Counted from the stretch's first letter, positions 7,999 through 16,425 are shown. The stretch is 21,270 nucleotides of DNA from an uncultured Sutterella sp. (GCA_937906995.1 CALESB010000060.1:1-21270); one strand, 5' to 3'. A program made the numbers and translations. The notes: a model not told the origin generated them from the sequence alone.

Positions 7999-8023
7999 CT
8001 TCCTTGTCTAAGACAAAGAGCTT

Positions 8024-8062
8024 AAACGTCTGAAAAATCACTTTTCAGACGTTTTCTTTTTC
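8024..8062 (+). terminator. Rho-independent terminator after the dehydrogenase gene
   Basis: A perfect 13-bp stem (AAACGTCTGAAAA, 8024-8036; TTTTCAGACGTTT, 8042-8054) closes a 5-nt loop and is followed by a T-rich tail (TCTTTTTCT). It separates the dehydrogenase gene from feoAB. Confidence 0.85.
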
Positions 8063-8121
8063 TCTGGAAATATCCTAGTTTTCAATCCCTTTTCATCCTT
8101 TTTGTTCTACAATTGCCAATC

Positions 8122-8141
8122 TCAAATGATAAGTATTCTCA
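8122..8141 (+). promoter_or_regulatory. Fur-box-like operator upstream of feoAB
   Basis: 8127-8141 reads TGATAAG-T-ATTCTCA, a 7-1-7 dyad with one deviation from TGATAAT/ATTATCA in each arm. Over the 19-bp consensus, 8122-8140 matches at 13 positions. It lies 42 nt before the feoAB ATG, where a promoter would be (possible -35 hexamers TTGTTC at 8102 or TTGCCA at 8113). This fits Fur repression of a ferrous iron transporter. Confidence 0.55.
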
Positions 8142-8182
8142 AATTAAACGGCTAGATTTGACGTTTAAGCGGATTTAATAAA

Positions 8183-10537
8183 ATGTCGAAAACTTTAAAT
8201 GAACTTCCGATTGGTCAATCGGCCGTCATTACTCACGTTGGTGCCTCTGGAGCTCTTAGACAACACTTCCTTGACATGGGGCTGATTCCCAATGCTGAAG
8301 TGAAAATGATTAAGCGTGCACCGATGGGAGATCCCATTGAAGTGCGAATTCGTAGCTATGACTTAACACTACGCGCTGCGGAAGCTCAGGAGATCGGCAT
8401 TAAACCTCTTGAAGAGGCTTCTGTTGCAGAACCTTTTGTTTGCCCTATTGAACCAATCTCACATCCTGGATTAGGGGAAGGTGGCAAATATCACAAGGCC
8501 TCTGGCGAGCCTGCGTTGGCTGACGACACTCGTATTCGTATTGCATTAGTTGGCAACCAAAATTGCGGTAAAACCACCCTATTTAACCGTCTCACAGGAT
8601 CCAACCAACACGTAGGCAATTTCCCCGGTGTCACGGTTGACCGTAAAGACGGTGCCATTATTGGTCACCCCAATACTCAAGTGACAGACCTACCGGGCAT
8701 CTATTCTTTGTCGCCGTATTCCGCAGAAGAGGTCGTCACTCGCGAATTTATTCTTCAAGATGACCCTCATGTCATCATTAATATCGTTGATGCTACCAAC
8801 ATCGAACGCAATTTCTACCTAACAATGCAATTGCTTGAGTTGGGTAAACCCATGATTTTGGCGCTCAACATGATGGATGAGGTCCGTAACAATGGGGGTA
8901 GCATTCGTATCAATGAAATGGAAGCCCTCTTGGGCATTCCCGTAGTGCCTATTTCTGCTTCACGTGGAGAAGGTATTGCAGAACTCATTGATCACACCCT
9001 TCATATTGCTCATTACCAAGAACGCCCCGTTAAACAAGACTATTGCAAGGCAAAAGATCACAATGGGGCGGTACACCGTTGTATTCACAGTATCATCCAT
9101 ACTATCGAAGATCACGCATTAAAGACACAAATGCCCTTACGTTTTGCTGCCTGCAAAATTGCCGAGGGCGATAGTCTTATTCTTGATCAGCTCCATTTGG
9201 ATGAAAATGAAAAGCGAACAATTAATCACATGATTCGACAAATGGAGGCGGAACGCGGTTTAGACCGTTGTGCTGCGATTGCCGACATGCGCTTTCTTTT
9301 CATTGATCGCGTTTGCGATGCAACCGTCATTCGCCCCAAAGTCAGCCGCGAACATCTTCGAAGCCTTGCCATTGACAAAATTCTCACTGGAAAGTACACC
9401 GCAATCCCCGCCTTTATTGGCATTATGATGTTGATTTTCTGGCTGACATTTAACGTCATTGGCGCTCAGTTAACCGATGGTTTGGATTGGCTCATTTCCA
9501 ACATTACGGATTATGTGGATGCATTCTTAACCAATGCCCAAGTCAATAGCTCCATTCATTCTTTGCTCATTGATGGAGTTTTCAATGGCGTCGGAAGTGT
9601 TTTAAGTTTCTTACCAACCATTGTTGTTCTCTTTTTCTTCTTATCACTACTTGAAGACAGTGGGTACATGGCACGAGTCGCCTTCGTCATGGACACACTA
9701 TTGAGAAAAATTGGACTCTCGGGTCGTAGCATCGTTCCAATGCTTATTGGCTTTGGTTGTACGGTTCCAGGTGTTATGGCAAGCCGCACCCTGCCCTCAG
9801 AACGCGACCGTAAGATGACGATTTTGCTAACACCGTTTATGAGTTGCTCGGCCAAGTTGCCCATCTATGCATTCTTTACCATGGCATTTTTCCCACACAA
9901 TGGCGCACTTGTCATGATTGTTCTGTATTTCTTAGGGATTGCTATGGCTATTTTTAGCGGGCTCGTCTTAAGAAAGACGATCTTTAAAGGTGAGGCGGTT
10001 CCCTTTGTGATGGAACTGCCGAACTACCGAATGCCAGGGGCTAAAAATGTCATGCTTTTACTTTGGGAAAAAGCAAAAGACTTCTTGCAAAGAGCCTTTA
10101 CCGTCATCTTTGTGGCAACGGTCATTATTTGGTTCTTACAAAACTTTGACTTACAACTCAATCCTGTTGAGGATTCTCATCGTAGTATGTTGGCGATGCT
10201 TGCCGGCTGGATGTCCCCTATTTTTGCACCTTTGGGCTTTGGCGACTGGAAAATTACGACGGCCCTAATCAGTGGCTTTATGGCAAAGGAAAGCGTAGTT
10301 AGTACACTGAGTGTGCTTTTTGGGTCTACGGCAGCGATCACATCCTGGCTTACACCTCTTACTGCATTTACTTTGCTTGTTTTTTGTTTGTTATACACGC
10401 CTTGCGTCGCAGCAATTGCCACCATTAAACGAGAGCTCAATGGTCTTTGGGCATTGGGTGTTGTCATTTTCCAATGCGCTTTAGCGTGGTTAGTCGCATT
10501 TATTGTTCGAATGATTGGTTTAGCTTTAGGGTTTTAA
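8183..10537 (+). CDS. feoB: FeoA-FeoB fusion ferrous iron transporter
   Basis: 784 residues. Residues 1-75 are a FeoA (SH3-like) domain (LNELPIGQSAVITHVG, HFLDMGLIPNAEV), joined by a roughly 40-residue linker to a complete FeoB. The cytosolic G domain shows G1 GNQNCGKT (124-131), G2 Thr in FPGVTV, G3 DLPG (169-172), G4 NMMD (229-232) and G5 SAS (258-260). A helical GDI-like segment follows, then the membrane domain from about residue 405. That domain carries both Gate motifs, GFGCTVPGVMASR and FMSCSAKLPIY, with their conserved cysteines. FeoB moves Fe(II) into the cytoplasm under anaerobic or acidic conditions. FeoA and FeoB are usually separate in proteobacteria; fusions are better known in Bacteroidota. 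The Fur-like site upstream and the small Cys-rich gene downstream complete the operon. Confidence 0.95.
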   Translation: MSKTLNELPIGQSAVITHVGASGALRQHFLDMGLIPNAEVKMIKRAPMGDPIEVRIRSYDLTLRAAEAQEIGIKPLEEASVAEPFVCPIEPISHPGLGEGGKYHKASGEPALADDTRIRIALVGNQNCGKTTLFNRLTGSNQHVGNFPGVTVDRKDGAIIGHPNTQVTDLPGIYSLSPYSAEEVVTREFILQDDPHVIINIVDATNIERNFYLTMQLLELGKPMILALNMMDEVRNNGGSIRINEMEALLGIPVVPISASRGEGIAELIDHTLHIAHYQERPVKQDYCKAKDHNGAVHRCIHSIIHTIEDHALKTQMPLRFAACKIAEGDSLILDQLHLDENEKRTINHMIRQMEAERGLDRCAAIADMRFLFIDRVCDATVIRPKVSREHLRSLAIDKILTGKYTAIPAFIGIMMLIFWLTFNVIGAQLTDGLDWLISNITDYVDAFLTNAQVNSSIHSLLIDGVFNGVGSVLSFLPTIVVLFFFLSLLEDSGYMARVAFVMDTLLRKIGLSGRSIVPMLIGFGCTVPGVMASRTLPSERDRKMTILLTPFMSCSAKLPIYAFFTMAFFPHNGALVMIVLYFLGIAMAIFSGLVLRKTIFKGEAVPFVMELPNYRMPGAKNVMLLLWEKAKDFLQRAFTVIFVATVIIWFLQNFDLQLNPVEDSHRSMLAMLAGWMSPIFAPLGFGDWKITTALISGFMAKESVVSTLSVLFGSTAAITSWLTPLTAFTLLVFCLLYTPCVAAIATIKRELNGLWALGVVIFQCALAWLVAFIVRMIGLALGF

Positions 10538-10541
10538 TATC

Positions 10542-10703
10542 GTGAACTGGATTAGTTGGCTAATTTTGATTGTAGTGATAGTCGCCGTTATCGCTTCGCT
10601 CTACCACATGATTAAAAAGCCTGGATGCGGTTGTTCTTCAGGTAGCTGTCAAGGTTGCTCAAAAAGTTGTTGTGCTTACAACGGTAAAAAATCGACAAAA
10701 TAA
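10542..10703 (+). CDS. FeoB-associated cysteine-rich membrane protein
   Basis: 53-residue ORF beginning with GTG, 4 nt after the feoAB stop codon. Residues 3-22 form one hydrophobic helix (WLILIVVIVAVIASLY). They are followed by a short basic stretch and a cysteine cluster with Cys29, 31, 36, 39, 43 and 44 (GCGCSSGSCQGCSKSCC). This matches the layout of the small FeoB-associated Cys-rich membrane proteins that commonly follow feoB, thought to assist iron handling or FeoB assembly. No strong Shine-Dalgarno is seen, so it is probably expressed by coupling to feoAB. Confidence 0.8.
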   Translation: MNWISWLILIVVIVAVIASLYHMIKKPGCGCSSGSCQGCSKSCCAYNGKKSTK

Positions 10704-10718
10704 CGAAATATTCTTGTT

Positions 10719-10747
10719 TTGCCTTAGTTTTTCAGCTTCTGTATAAC
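10719..10747 (+). promoter_or_regulatory. Predicted sigma-70 promoter of glnS
   Basis: TTGCCT (10719-10724) and TATAAC (10742-10747) are separated by exactly 17 bp. The start site would be near 10754, giving a leader of about 54 nt before the glnS ATG. It gives glnS its own promoter independent of the feo operon. Confidence 0.65.
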
Positions 10748-10807
10748 GAAAAAAAACAATTACGAGTAAAATGGATTTTTTCCATACCTTGAATAAAGAA
10801 GATAAGT

Positions 10808-12886
10808 ATGTCTACGACGGAAAATAAAGAGAATAGTGCACAAGTTACGAATTTCATTCGTAACATTATTGACAGTGATTTGGCGAATCACGCCAACGAA
10901 CCTCGTTTATGGTGCGGTCATCCCGCCCCCTACGGTGAACAGGCTCAGGGTGTGCCCGATCCTGCCCGTATTCGCACACGTTTTCCGCCGGAACCCAACG
11001 GTTACTTGCACGTTGGCCATGCCAAGAGTATTTGCTTGAACTTCGGTTTGGCCCGTGACTATGGTGGTCACTGCCATATGCGCTTTGACGACACCAATCC
11101 CGTTAAGGAAGATCAAGAGTACGTTGATTCCATCAAAGAAGCCGTTCGTTGGTTGGGCTTTGACTGGGAGCACGGTGAAGAAAAGAACCTTTACTTTGCA
11201 AGTAACTACTTTGAATGGATGTTCGAGTTCGCAGAGCATTTGGTCAAAACGGGTTATGCCTATGTTGACGAACAAAGCGCTGACGAAATGCATGCCAACC
11301 GTGGTACGTTGACCGAACCGGGTAAAAACAGTCCCTATCGTGATCGCTCACCTGAAGAAAACTTGCGCCTTTTCCACGAAATGCGTGATGGCAAGCATGC
11401 CGAAGGCTCTATGGTATTGCGTGCAAAGATTGATATGGCTAGCCCCAATATCAACTTGCGTGACCCAGCCATTTATCGTATCCGCTTTGCCGAACACCAC
11501 AATACGGGCAATAAGTGGTGCGTCTATCCGATGTATACCTTCGCTCACCCGATTGAAGATAGCTTAGAAAACATCACGCACTCCATTTGTACGCTTGAAT
11601 TTGAAGATCAACGTGCCTTCTATGACTGGACGCTCGAACGTATTATTCCTGTGCTTCGTGCACCTCAATACGAAGAAGCTAAGCAACTTTTGTTGCAAAT
11701 GAGTAAGGGGGAAAGTGACTTGGCATTGCCCTTTATGCGTGCAGCCTACGAACACCGTAGCAAGTTGGGCCAAAGCGCTCCTGAGCAAGCAATGGCTGAA
11801 GTCTTTGAAGCATGGGAAAGCGATTTTGGTCCTGAAAAGCTCGATGGCACTCGTGCCAGTGCCTTCTGGGCCTTGATGACAGTGAATACCGAACACTTTA
11901 CGCCGCTTTTGCAAGCTGCTTTAACGGTCGTTCGCCCGAACTTCTTCTTGCTTTCTCACCAATACGAATTCAACCGTTTGAACTTATCCCACGTTGTGGT
12001 CAGCAAGCGCAAACTCATTCAATTGGTGCAAGAAAAATTAGTTGATGGTTGGGACGATCCCCGCATGCCAACGATTTTTGGTTTGCGTCGCCGTGGTTAC
12101 ACCCCCGAATCCATCCATCTTTTCGCTGATCGTTGTGGCGTTTCTCGCGTTGCCGGTGGCTTAATTGATTATTCAGTGCTAGAAGCTTGCTTGCGTGAAG
12201 ACTTAGAAGGTCGTGCATTGCGTCGTATCGGCGTGGTTCGTCCACTCAAGCTCATCATCGATAACTATGATGAAAACGCCTCCGAAATGTTAGTCGCTCC
12301 GAACCATCCGCAAAAGCCGGAATGGGGTACTCGTGAAGTTTCCTTCTCTAAGGAACTTTGGATTGATGAAAGCGACTTTGCAGAAGTTCCGCCAAAGGGC
12401 TATCGTCGCTTGACGATTCCTGCAGATGGTTCTGAAGCCAAACCGGTTCGTTTACGCTACGGTTATGTCGTTGTTCCGACATCTATTGATAAGGATGAAA
12501 ACGGTAAGGTTATCGCTGTTCACTGCCGCTATTTGCCAGAAACAAAGAGCGGTACAGCGGGTTCTGAATCAGTTAAGTGTAAGGCTGCTATTCACTGGGT
12601 TGATGCCAAAACGGCTGTTGCTTGCGAATTCCGCCTTTACGACCGTTTGTTTGCTGTTGCTCAACCCGATGCTGTCGATGCCGACTACCGTACGCTTTTA
12701 AATCCTGAAAGCAAGGAAGTTGTTACTGGTTATATTGAACCAGCGATGGCTCAAGCACAACCCGATGAAAAGTTCCAATTGGAACGTACGGGCTACTTCG
12801 TTGCCGATCGTATCGATCATAAACCCGAAGCTCCTGTCTTTAACTTAGCCGTTGGGTTAAAAGATACTCAAGGCAAAAAGAAGTAA
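10808..12886 (+). CDS. glnS: Glutaminyl-tRNA synthetase with catalytic-region insertion
   Basis: Class I aminoacyl-tRNA synthetase charging tRNA(Gln). FPPEPNGYLHVGHAKSICLN contains the HIGH-type motif (HVGH, 68-71), and VVSKRKL (397-403) is the KMSKS-equivalent loop. FDDTNPVKE, YRIRFAEHH and the C-terminal anticodon-binding beta-barrels (EWGTREVSFSKELWID, RLYDRLF, NPESKEV, ERTGYF) follow E. coli GlnRS closely. At 692 residues it is about 140 longer than the E. coli enzyme. The extra length is an N-terminal stretch around residues 31-54 and a roughly 100-residue insertion (about 285-383) between the end of the catalytic Rossmann half (FYDWTLERIIPVL) and HQYEFNRLNL. ATG 10808 is preceded by a purine-rich tract (AAGAAGATAAG). 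The key motifs are intact, so it should be functional. Confidence 0.96.
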   Translation: MSTTENKENSAQVTNFIRNIIDSDLANHANEPRLWCGHPAPYGEQAQGVPDPARIRTRFPPEPNGYLHVGHAKSICLNFGLARDYGGHCHMRFDDTNPVKEDQEYVDSIKEAVRWLGFDWEHGEEKNLYFASNYFEWMFEFAEHLVKTGYAYVDEQSADEMHANRGTLTEPGKNSPYRDRSPEENLRLFHEMRDGKHAEGSMVLRAKIDMASPNINLRDPAIYRIRFAEHHNTGNKWCVYPMYTFAHPIEDSLENITHSICTLEFEDQRAFYDWTLERIIPVLRAPQYEEAKQLLLQMSKGESDLALPFMRAAYEHRSKLGQSAPEQAMAEVFEAWESDFGPEKLDGTRASAFWALMTVNTEHFTPLLQAALTVVRPNFFLLSHQYEFNRLNLSHVVVSKRKLIQLVQEKLVDGWDDPRMPTIFGLRRRGYTPESIHLFADRCGVSRVAGGLIDYSVLEACLREDLEGRALRRIGVVRPLKLIIDNYDENASEMLVAPNHPQKPEWGTREVSFSKELWIDESDFAEVPPKGYRRLTIPADGSEAKPVRLRYGYVVVPTSIDKDENGKVIAVHCRYLPETKSGTAGSESVKCKAAIHWVDAKTAVACEFRLYDRLFAVAQPDAVDADYRTLLNPESKEVVTGYIEPAMAQAQPDEKFQLERTGYFVADRIDHKPEAPVFNLAVGLKDTQGKKK
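11660..11956 (+). other. Insertion segment within GlnRS
   Basis: Encodes about residues 285-383, absent from E. coli GlnRS as I recall that sequence. It reads as a mostly alpha-helical module (EEAKQLLLQM, AEVFEAWESDF, FWALMTVN, LLQAALTVV) with no motif I recognise. It ends just before the conserved QYEFNRLNL that precedes the KMSKS-like loop. Confidence 0.7.
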
Positions 12887-12908
12887 GACTTCGATAGAAC
12901 TTTGACAG

Positions 12909-12939
12909 AAATCCTCGAATGAATTTTCGAGGATTTTTG
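12909..12939 (+). terminator. Rho-independent terminator after glnS
   Basis: An 11-bp perfect stem (AAATCCTCGAA, 12909-12919; TTCGAGGATTT, 12926-12936) closes a 6-nt loop, and the right arm runs into a short T tract. It lies 22 nt past the glnS stop. Confidence 0.85.
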
Positions 12940-12990
12940 TTATGTTTTAAGAATACGACAATCTCATAGATTTCATCGATTATCCCAATA

Positions 12991-13018
12991 GTTTTTCAAC
13001 TTGGCCTTAAGTTATAAT
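12991..13018 (+). promoter_or_regulatory. Possible pflB promoter with a perfect -10 and weak -35
   Basis: TATAAT at 13013-13018 is a perfect -10 hexamer, but only T-rich sequence (GTTTTT) lies at the -35 position. This is compatible with an activator-dependent promoter. The leader to the pflB ATG would be about 225 nt. No activator site could be identified. Confidence 0.4.
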
Positions 13019-13248
13019 TAATAAATTAATCCTTAAAAATCATACAGATAAACAATTTAAGAAAATGTTAAGCAAAGAGATTTCAAACAAGGAAAAAAAT
13101 ATATACAAATTGGTATTTTTTTCGACGTAATCTCATCGGAATAATCAATAAAATTTAGATCATCTTAGCGGTGTTCATATAAAAAGAATTGTTCAAAAGC
13201 ACCGCCATCAAATTTAAAAAATTTGTTTTTTACTATTTGGAGTAACTT

Positions 13249-15495
13249 ATGTTGCAAGCATGGAGAAACTTTAAAGGAACTCACTGGACTGATGACATCA
13301 ATGTCCGTGACTTCATTCAAAACAACTACACGCCCTACAACGATGACGAATCCTTCTTAGTTGGTCCGACTGAGGCAACCAATCGCTTATGGGGTCGTTT
13401 ACAAGAGCTTCAAAAAGAAGAACGTGCTAAGGGTGGTGTTTTAGACGTAGAAACCGAAGTTGTTAGCTCTTTAACAGCCTATGGTCCTGGCTACGTTGAC
13501 GAAAACCTCAAGGATTTGGAAAAGGTTGTTGGTCTTCAAACGGATAAGCCGTTAAAGCGTGCTTTTATGCCCTTTGGTGGCATCCGTATGGCAGAAGAGG
13601 CCTGCAAGACCTATGGCTATACACCGAACCCGAAGTTCAGCAAAATCTTTACAGAATATCGTAAAACTCATAACCAAGCTGTCTACGATGCTTACACGCC
13701 GGAAATGCGTGTTGCTCGTAAGAACAAGATTATTACCGGTTTGCCTGACTCCTATGGCCGCGGCCGTATTGTCGGTGACTACCGTCGTGTGGCCTTGTAC
13801 GGTGTCGATTTCTTGATTGCACAAAAGAAACACGACTTGCTTCATTGTGGCATGGACACGATGACTGACGACATCATTCGTTTGCGCGAAGAGATCTCGG
13901 AACAAATCCGTGCTCTTGAACAAATGAAGGCTATGGCTGCCATTTATGGTTATGACATCTCCAAACCTGCAGTTAATGCTCGCGAAGCTGTCCAATGGCT
14001 CTACTTTGGTTATTTAGCTGCGATCAAGACTCAAAATGGCGCCGCCATGAGCGTGGGTCGTATTTCGACCTTCTTGGATATCTACATTGAACGTGACCTC
14101 AAGGAAGGCACCTTAACTGAATCCGAAGCTCAAGAACTTATTGACCACTTGGTAATGAAGTTCCGTATGGTGAAATTTGCCCGAGTTCCTAGCTACAACC
14201 AACTCTTCTCGGGTGACCCGGTGTGGGCTACGCTTGAAGTTGCTGGTCTCGGCATGGATGGACGTTCTCAGGTGACAAAGACCTGCTTCCGTTTCTTGCA
14301 CACGCTTGAAAACATGGGACCGTCTCCCGAACCTAACTTGACGGTTTTATACACGAGCGCCTTGCCTGAAGGCTTCCGTCGTTATGCCTCGAAGGTTTCT
14401 GTTTTAACGAGCTCCGTTCAATACGAAAATGACGATGTCATGCGCCCAATCTGGGGTGATGACTACTCCATTTGCTGCTGTGTCTCAGCTACGGAAACCG
14501 GCAAGGAAATGCAATTCTTCGGTGCCCGCGCCAACTTAGCTAAGTGCATGCTTTACGCAATCAATGGCGGTATCGATGAAAAAACGGGTATGCAAGTTGG
14601 CCCTACCTATCGTGGCATTACGAGCGAATATCTTGACTATGATGAAGTCATGAAGAAGTTCGATGTGATGATGCAATGGTTGGCTGGTTTGTATGTCAAC
14701 ACACTCAATGTTATTCACTACATGCATGACAAGTACTTCTATGAAGCGGCTGAATTAGCATTGATTGACACCAACGTCCGTCGTACGTTTGCAACGGGTA
14801 TCGCAGGCTTTTCACACGTGGTTGACTCGCTTTGTGCTATCAAGTACGCCAAGGTGAAAACCATTCGTAACGAAGACGGCTTAGTGGTTGACTTTGAAAC
14901 GACCGGCGACTTCCCGCGCTACGGTAACGATGACGAACGCGCTGACGAAATTGCCGTCTGGCTCTTGAAGACCTTTATGCAAAAGCTCCGCCGTTACCAT
15001 ACGTATCGTAACTCTGAAGCTACCACATCAATTTTGACGATTACCTCTAACGTTGTTTACGGTAAGGCAACGGGTAACTTACCTGATGGCCGTAAGGCTG
15101 GTGAACCGCTCTCCCCGGGCGCCAACCCCAGTTACGGTGCTGAAAAGAATGGCTTATTGGCTTCTTTGAATTCTGTTGCCAAGTTGCCGTATGAATTTGC
15201 TTTGGATGGTATTTCTAATACCCAAACGATTCACCCGGATGCCTTGGGTCACAGCGATGAAGAACGTGCCGAAAACTTGATGGCGGTTATGGATGGCTAC
15301 TTCAAGCGCGGTGCTCACCATCTCAACGTGAATGTCTTCGGTACTGAGAAGTTAATTGACGCAATGGAACACCCGGAAAAGCCGGAGTACGCAAACTTTA
15401 CGATTCGTGTCTCTGGTTACGCTGTGAAGTTTATTGACCTAACTCGCGAACAGCAGCTCGACGTGATTGCACGTACCTGTCACGGTAAGCTCTAA
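13249..15495 (+). CDS. pflB: Formate C-acetyltransferase (pyruvate formate-lyase)
   Basis: 748-residue glycyl-radical enzyme converting pyruvate and CoA to acetyl-CoA and formate in anaerobic metabolism. It is collinear with E. coli PflB (760) over its whole length: NVRDFIQNNYTPY near the N-terminus, LPDSYGRGRIVGDYRRVALYG, the active-site Cys-Cys pair in ICCCVSA (Cys410/Cys411 by alignment, with an extra Cys409 before them) and the C-terminal radical loop RVSGYAVKF with the radical-bearing Gly723. These features separate it from glycerol or choline lyases of the same superfamily. GGAG (13239-13242) lies 6 nt before the ATG. Unlike E. coli, no focA formate channel precedes it. The activase gene follows after a hairpin. 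Codon use (AAG, AAC, CGT and GGT favoured) suggests high expression. Confidence 0.97.
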   Translation: MLQAWRNFKGTHWTDDINVRDFIQNNYTPYNDDESFLVGPTEATNRLWGRLQELQKEERAKGGVLDVETEVVSSLTAYGPGYVDENLKDLEKVVGLQTDKPLKRAFMPFGGIRMAEEACKTYGYTPNPKFSKIFTEYRKTHNQAVYDAYTPEMRVARKNKIITGLPDSYGRGRIVGDYRRVALYGVDFLIAQKKHDLLHCGMDTMTDDIIRLREEISEQIRALEQMKAMAAIYGYDISKPAVNAREAVQWLYFGYLAAIKTQNGAAMSVGRISTFLDIYIERDLKEGTLTESEAQELIDHLVMKFRMVKFARVPSYNQLFSGDPVWATLEVAGLGMDGRSQVTKTCFRFLHTLENMGPSPEPNLTVLYTSALPEGFRRYASKVSVLTSSVQYENDDVMRPIWGDDYSICCCVSATETGKEMQFFGARANLAKCMLYAINGGIDEKTGMQVGPTYRGITSEYLDYDEVMKKFDVMMQWLAGLYVNTLNVIHYMHDKYFYEAAELALIDTNVRRTFATGIAGFSHVVDSLCAIKYAKVKTIRNEDGLVVDFETTGDFPRYGNDDERADEIAVWLLKTFMQKLRRYHTYRNSEATTSILTITSNVVYGKATGNLPDGRKAGEPLSPGANPSYGAEKNGLLASLNSVAKLPYEFALDGISNTQTIHPDALGHSDEERAENLMAVMDGYFKRGAHHLNVNVFGTEKLIDAMEHPEKPEYANFTIRVSGYAVKFIDLTREQQLDVIARTCHGKL

Positions 15496-15514
15496 GAGCT
15501 CATTTAAATCACAC

Positions 15515-15556
15515 TCGGCCGCTCTAGGAAACCTCCAGAACGGCCGAATGTCTTTT
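15515..15556 (+). terminator. Hairpin between pflB and pflA, likely partial terminator
   Basis: The outer stem TCGGCCG/CGGCCGA (15515-15521, 15541-15547) continues with interrupted pairs (TCT/AGA, AGG/CCT) towards a small loop. It is followed by a weak T run (TCTTTT). Its place between a very abundant enzyme and its catalytic activase fits transcript attenuation or mRNA stabilisation. Confidence 0.6.
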
Positions 15557-15581
15557 AACCCTATTAAAAAGGTCTCGAATC

Positions 15582-16313
15582 ATGACATTAGGTCGAATTC
15601 ACTCCTTCGAAAGTTTTGGCTCCGTTGATGGCCCTGGTGTTCGTTTTGTTGTCTTTATGCAAGGCTGTCGCATGCGTTGCCGTTACTGTCACAATCCAGA
15701 CAGTTGGGAAATTAACGCTGGTACTGAAATGACTGCTCAAGAAGTCTTTTCTAAGGCAATGCGTTATAGAGAATACTGGGGTAAAAAAGGCGGTATTACA
15801 GTCAGTGGTGGAGAGCCCTTGCTACAAATTGATTTTGTCATTGAGCTTTTTGAATTGGCAAAAGCCGAAGGAATCCACACCACCATTGATACTGCTGCAG
15901 GCCCCTACGATGAAAACGATCCCGTATTTATGGAAAAATGGCATCATTTAATGGCTTTGACTGACTTGGTACTTCTGGATCTAAAGCACATCGACAATAC
16001 GGCTCATAAGAAACTTACCGGTGTTGCTAACACTGCTGCCTTAGCTATGGCTAAAAAGCTCTCTGAAATCAATAAGTCCGTATGGATCCGTCACGTCTTA
16101 GTGCCTGAATGGACCGATGAGGATAAAAGCTTAACGGCATTGTCAGACTTCATTAAGACTCTGCATAATGTTGAGCGCGTTGAAGTACTACCATTTCACA
16201 ACTTAGCCCACTACAAATGGGAAAAGTTGGGTATCAAATACAGTTTGGCAGAAGCCCTACCGCCAACAGAAGAGCGCATTATTAACGCAAAATCCATCTT
16301 AGGTTGCTCATAA
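15582..16313 (+). CDS. pflA: Pyruvate formate-lyase-activating enzyme (radical SAM)
   Basis: 243 residues (E. coli PflA is 246). It generates the glycyl radical on PflB using S-adenosylmethionine and a [4Fe-4S] cluster. The radical SAM motif CRMRCRYC (Cys29, Cys33, Cys36) has CX3CX2C spacing, and the SAM-binding GGITVSGGEPLLQ lies at about 65-77. The N-terminus GRIHSFESFGSVDGPGVRFVVFMQGC is typical of PFL activases without the extra ferredoxin-like insert found in other glycyl-radical activases. ATG 15582 follows an AAAAAGG Shine-Dalgarno. It lies 86 nt downstream of pflB, so the two are probably one transcript with attenuation. Confidence 0.95.
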   Translation: MTLGRIHSFESFGSVDGPGVRFVVFMQGCRMRCRYCHNPDSWEINAGTEMTAQEVFSKAMRYREYWGKKGGITVSGGEPLLQIDFVIELFELAKAEGIHTTIDTAAGPYDENDPVFMEKWHHLMALTDLVLLDLKHIDNTAHKKLTGVANTAALAMAKKLSEINKSVWIRHVLVPEWTDEDKSLTALSDFIKTLHNVERVEVLPFHNLAHYKWEKLGIKYSLAEALPPTEERIINAKSILGCS

Positions 16314-16321
16314 TATCACTC

Positions 16322-16350
16322 ACCCCAAAGCCAAAAACTTTGGGGTTTTT
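16322..16350 (+). terminator. Rho-independent terminator after pflA
   Basis: A 9-bp perfect stem ACCCCAAAG/CTTTGGGGT (16322-16330, 16338-16346) with a 7-nt loop, its right arm merging into a run of five T residues. It lies 8 nt past the pflA stop. Confidence 0.88.
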
Positions 16351-16425
16351 CCTGTCCTCTTCATACTACTTAATCAATAAGCCATATCAAGGTTTCCCCG
16401 GATGATATATAGGCATTAACCCCTA

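Larger units (their letters stand above)
12887..13248 (+). other. 362-bp AT-rich gap between glnS and pflB
   Basis: The gap holds the glnS terminator at its left end, then an AT-rich stretch with no ORF of note. It contains a perfect -10 hexamer (13013-13018), two inverted repeats near the pflB start (GCGGTG/CACCGC, 13168-13173 and 13200-13205; CAAATTT/AAATTTG, 13209-13225) and the pflB Shine-Dalgarno GGAG (13239-13242). No full FNR site (TTGAT-N4-ATCAA) was found. Confidence 0.6.

Noticed and set aside
10907..11293. 128-residue minus-strand ORF opposite glnS
   Set aside because: Complete overlap with the conserved GlnRS catalytic region and no family signature.
12887..13248. FNR-type site upstream of pflB
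   Set aside because: Expected from E. coli pfl regulation, but no sequence in the gap matches TTGAT-N4-ATCAA closely enough in both halves.
13552..13995. 147-residue minus-strand ORF opposite pflB
   Set aside because: It lies wholly within a strongly conserved gene, has no recognisable motif and no Shine-Dalgarno. It is a reverse-frame shadow of biased codon use.
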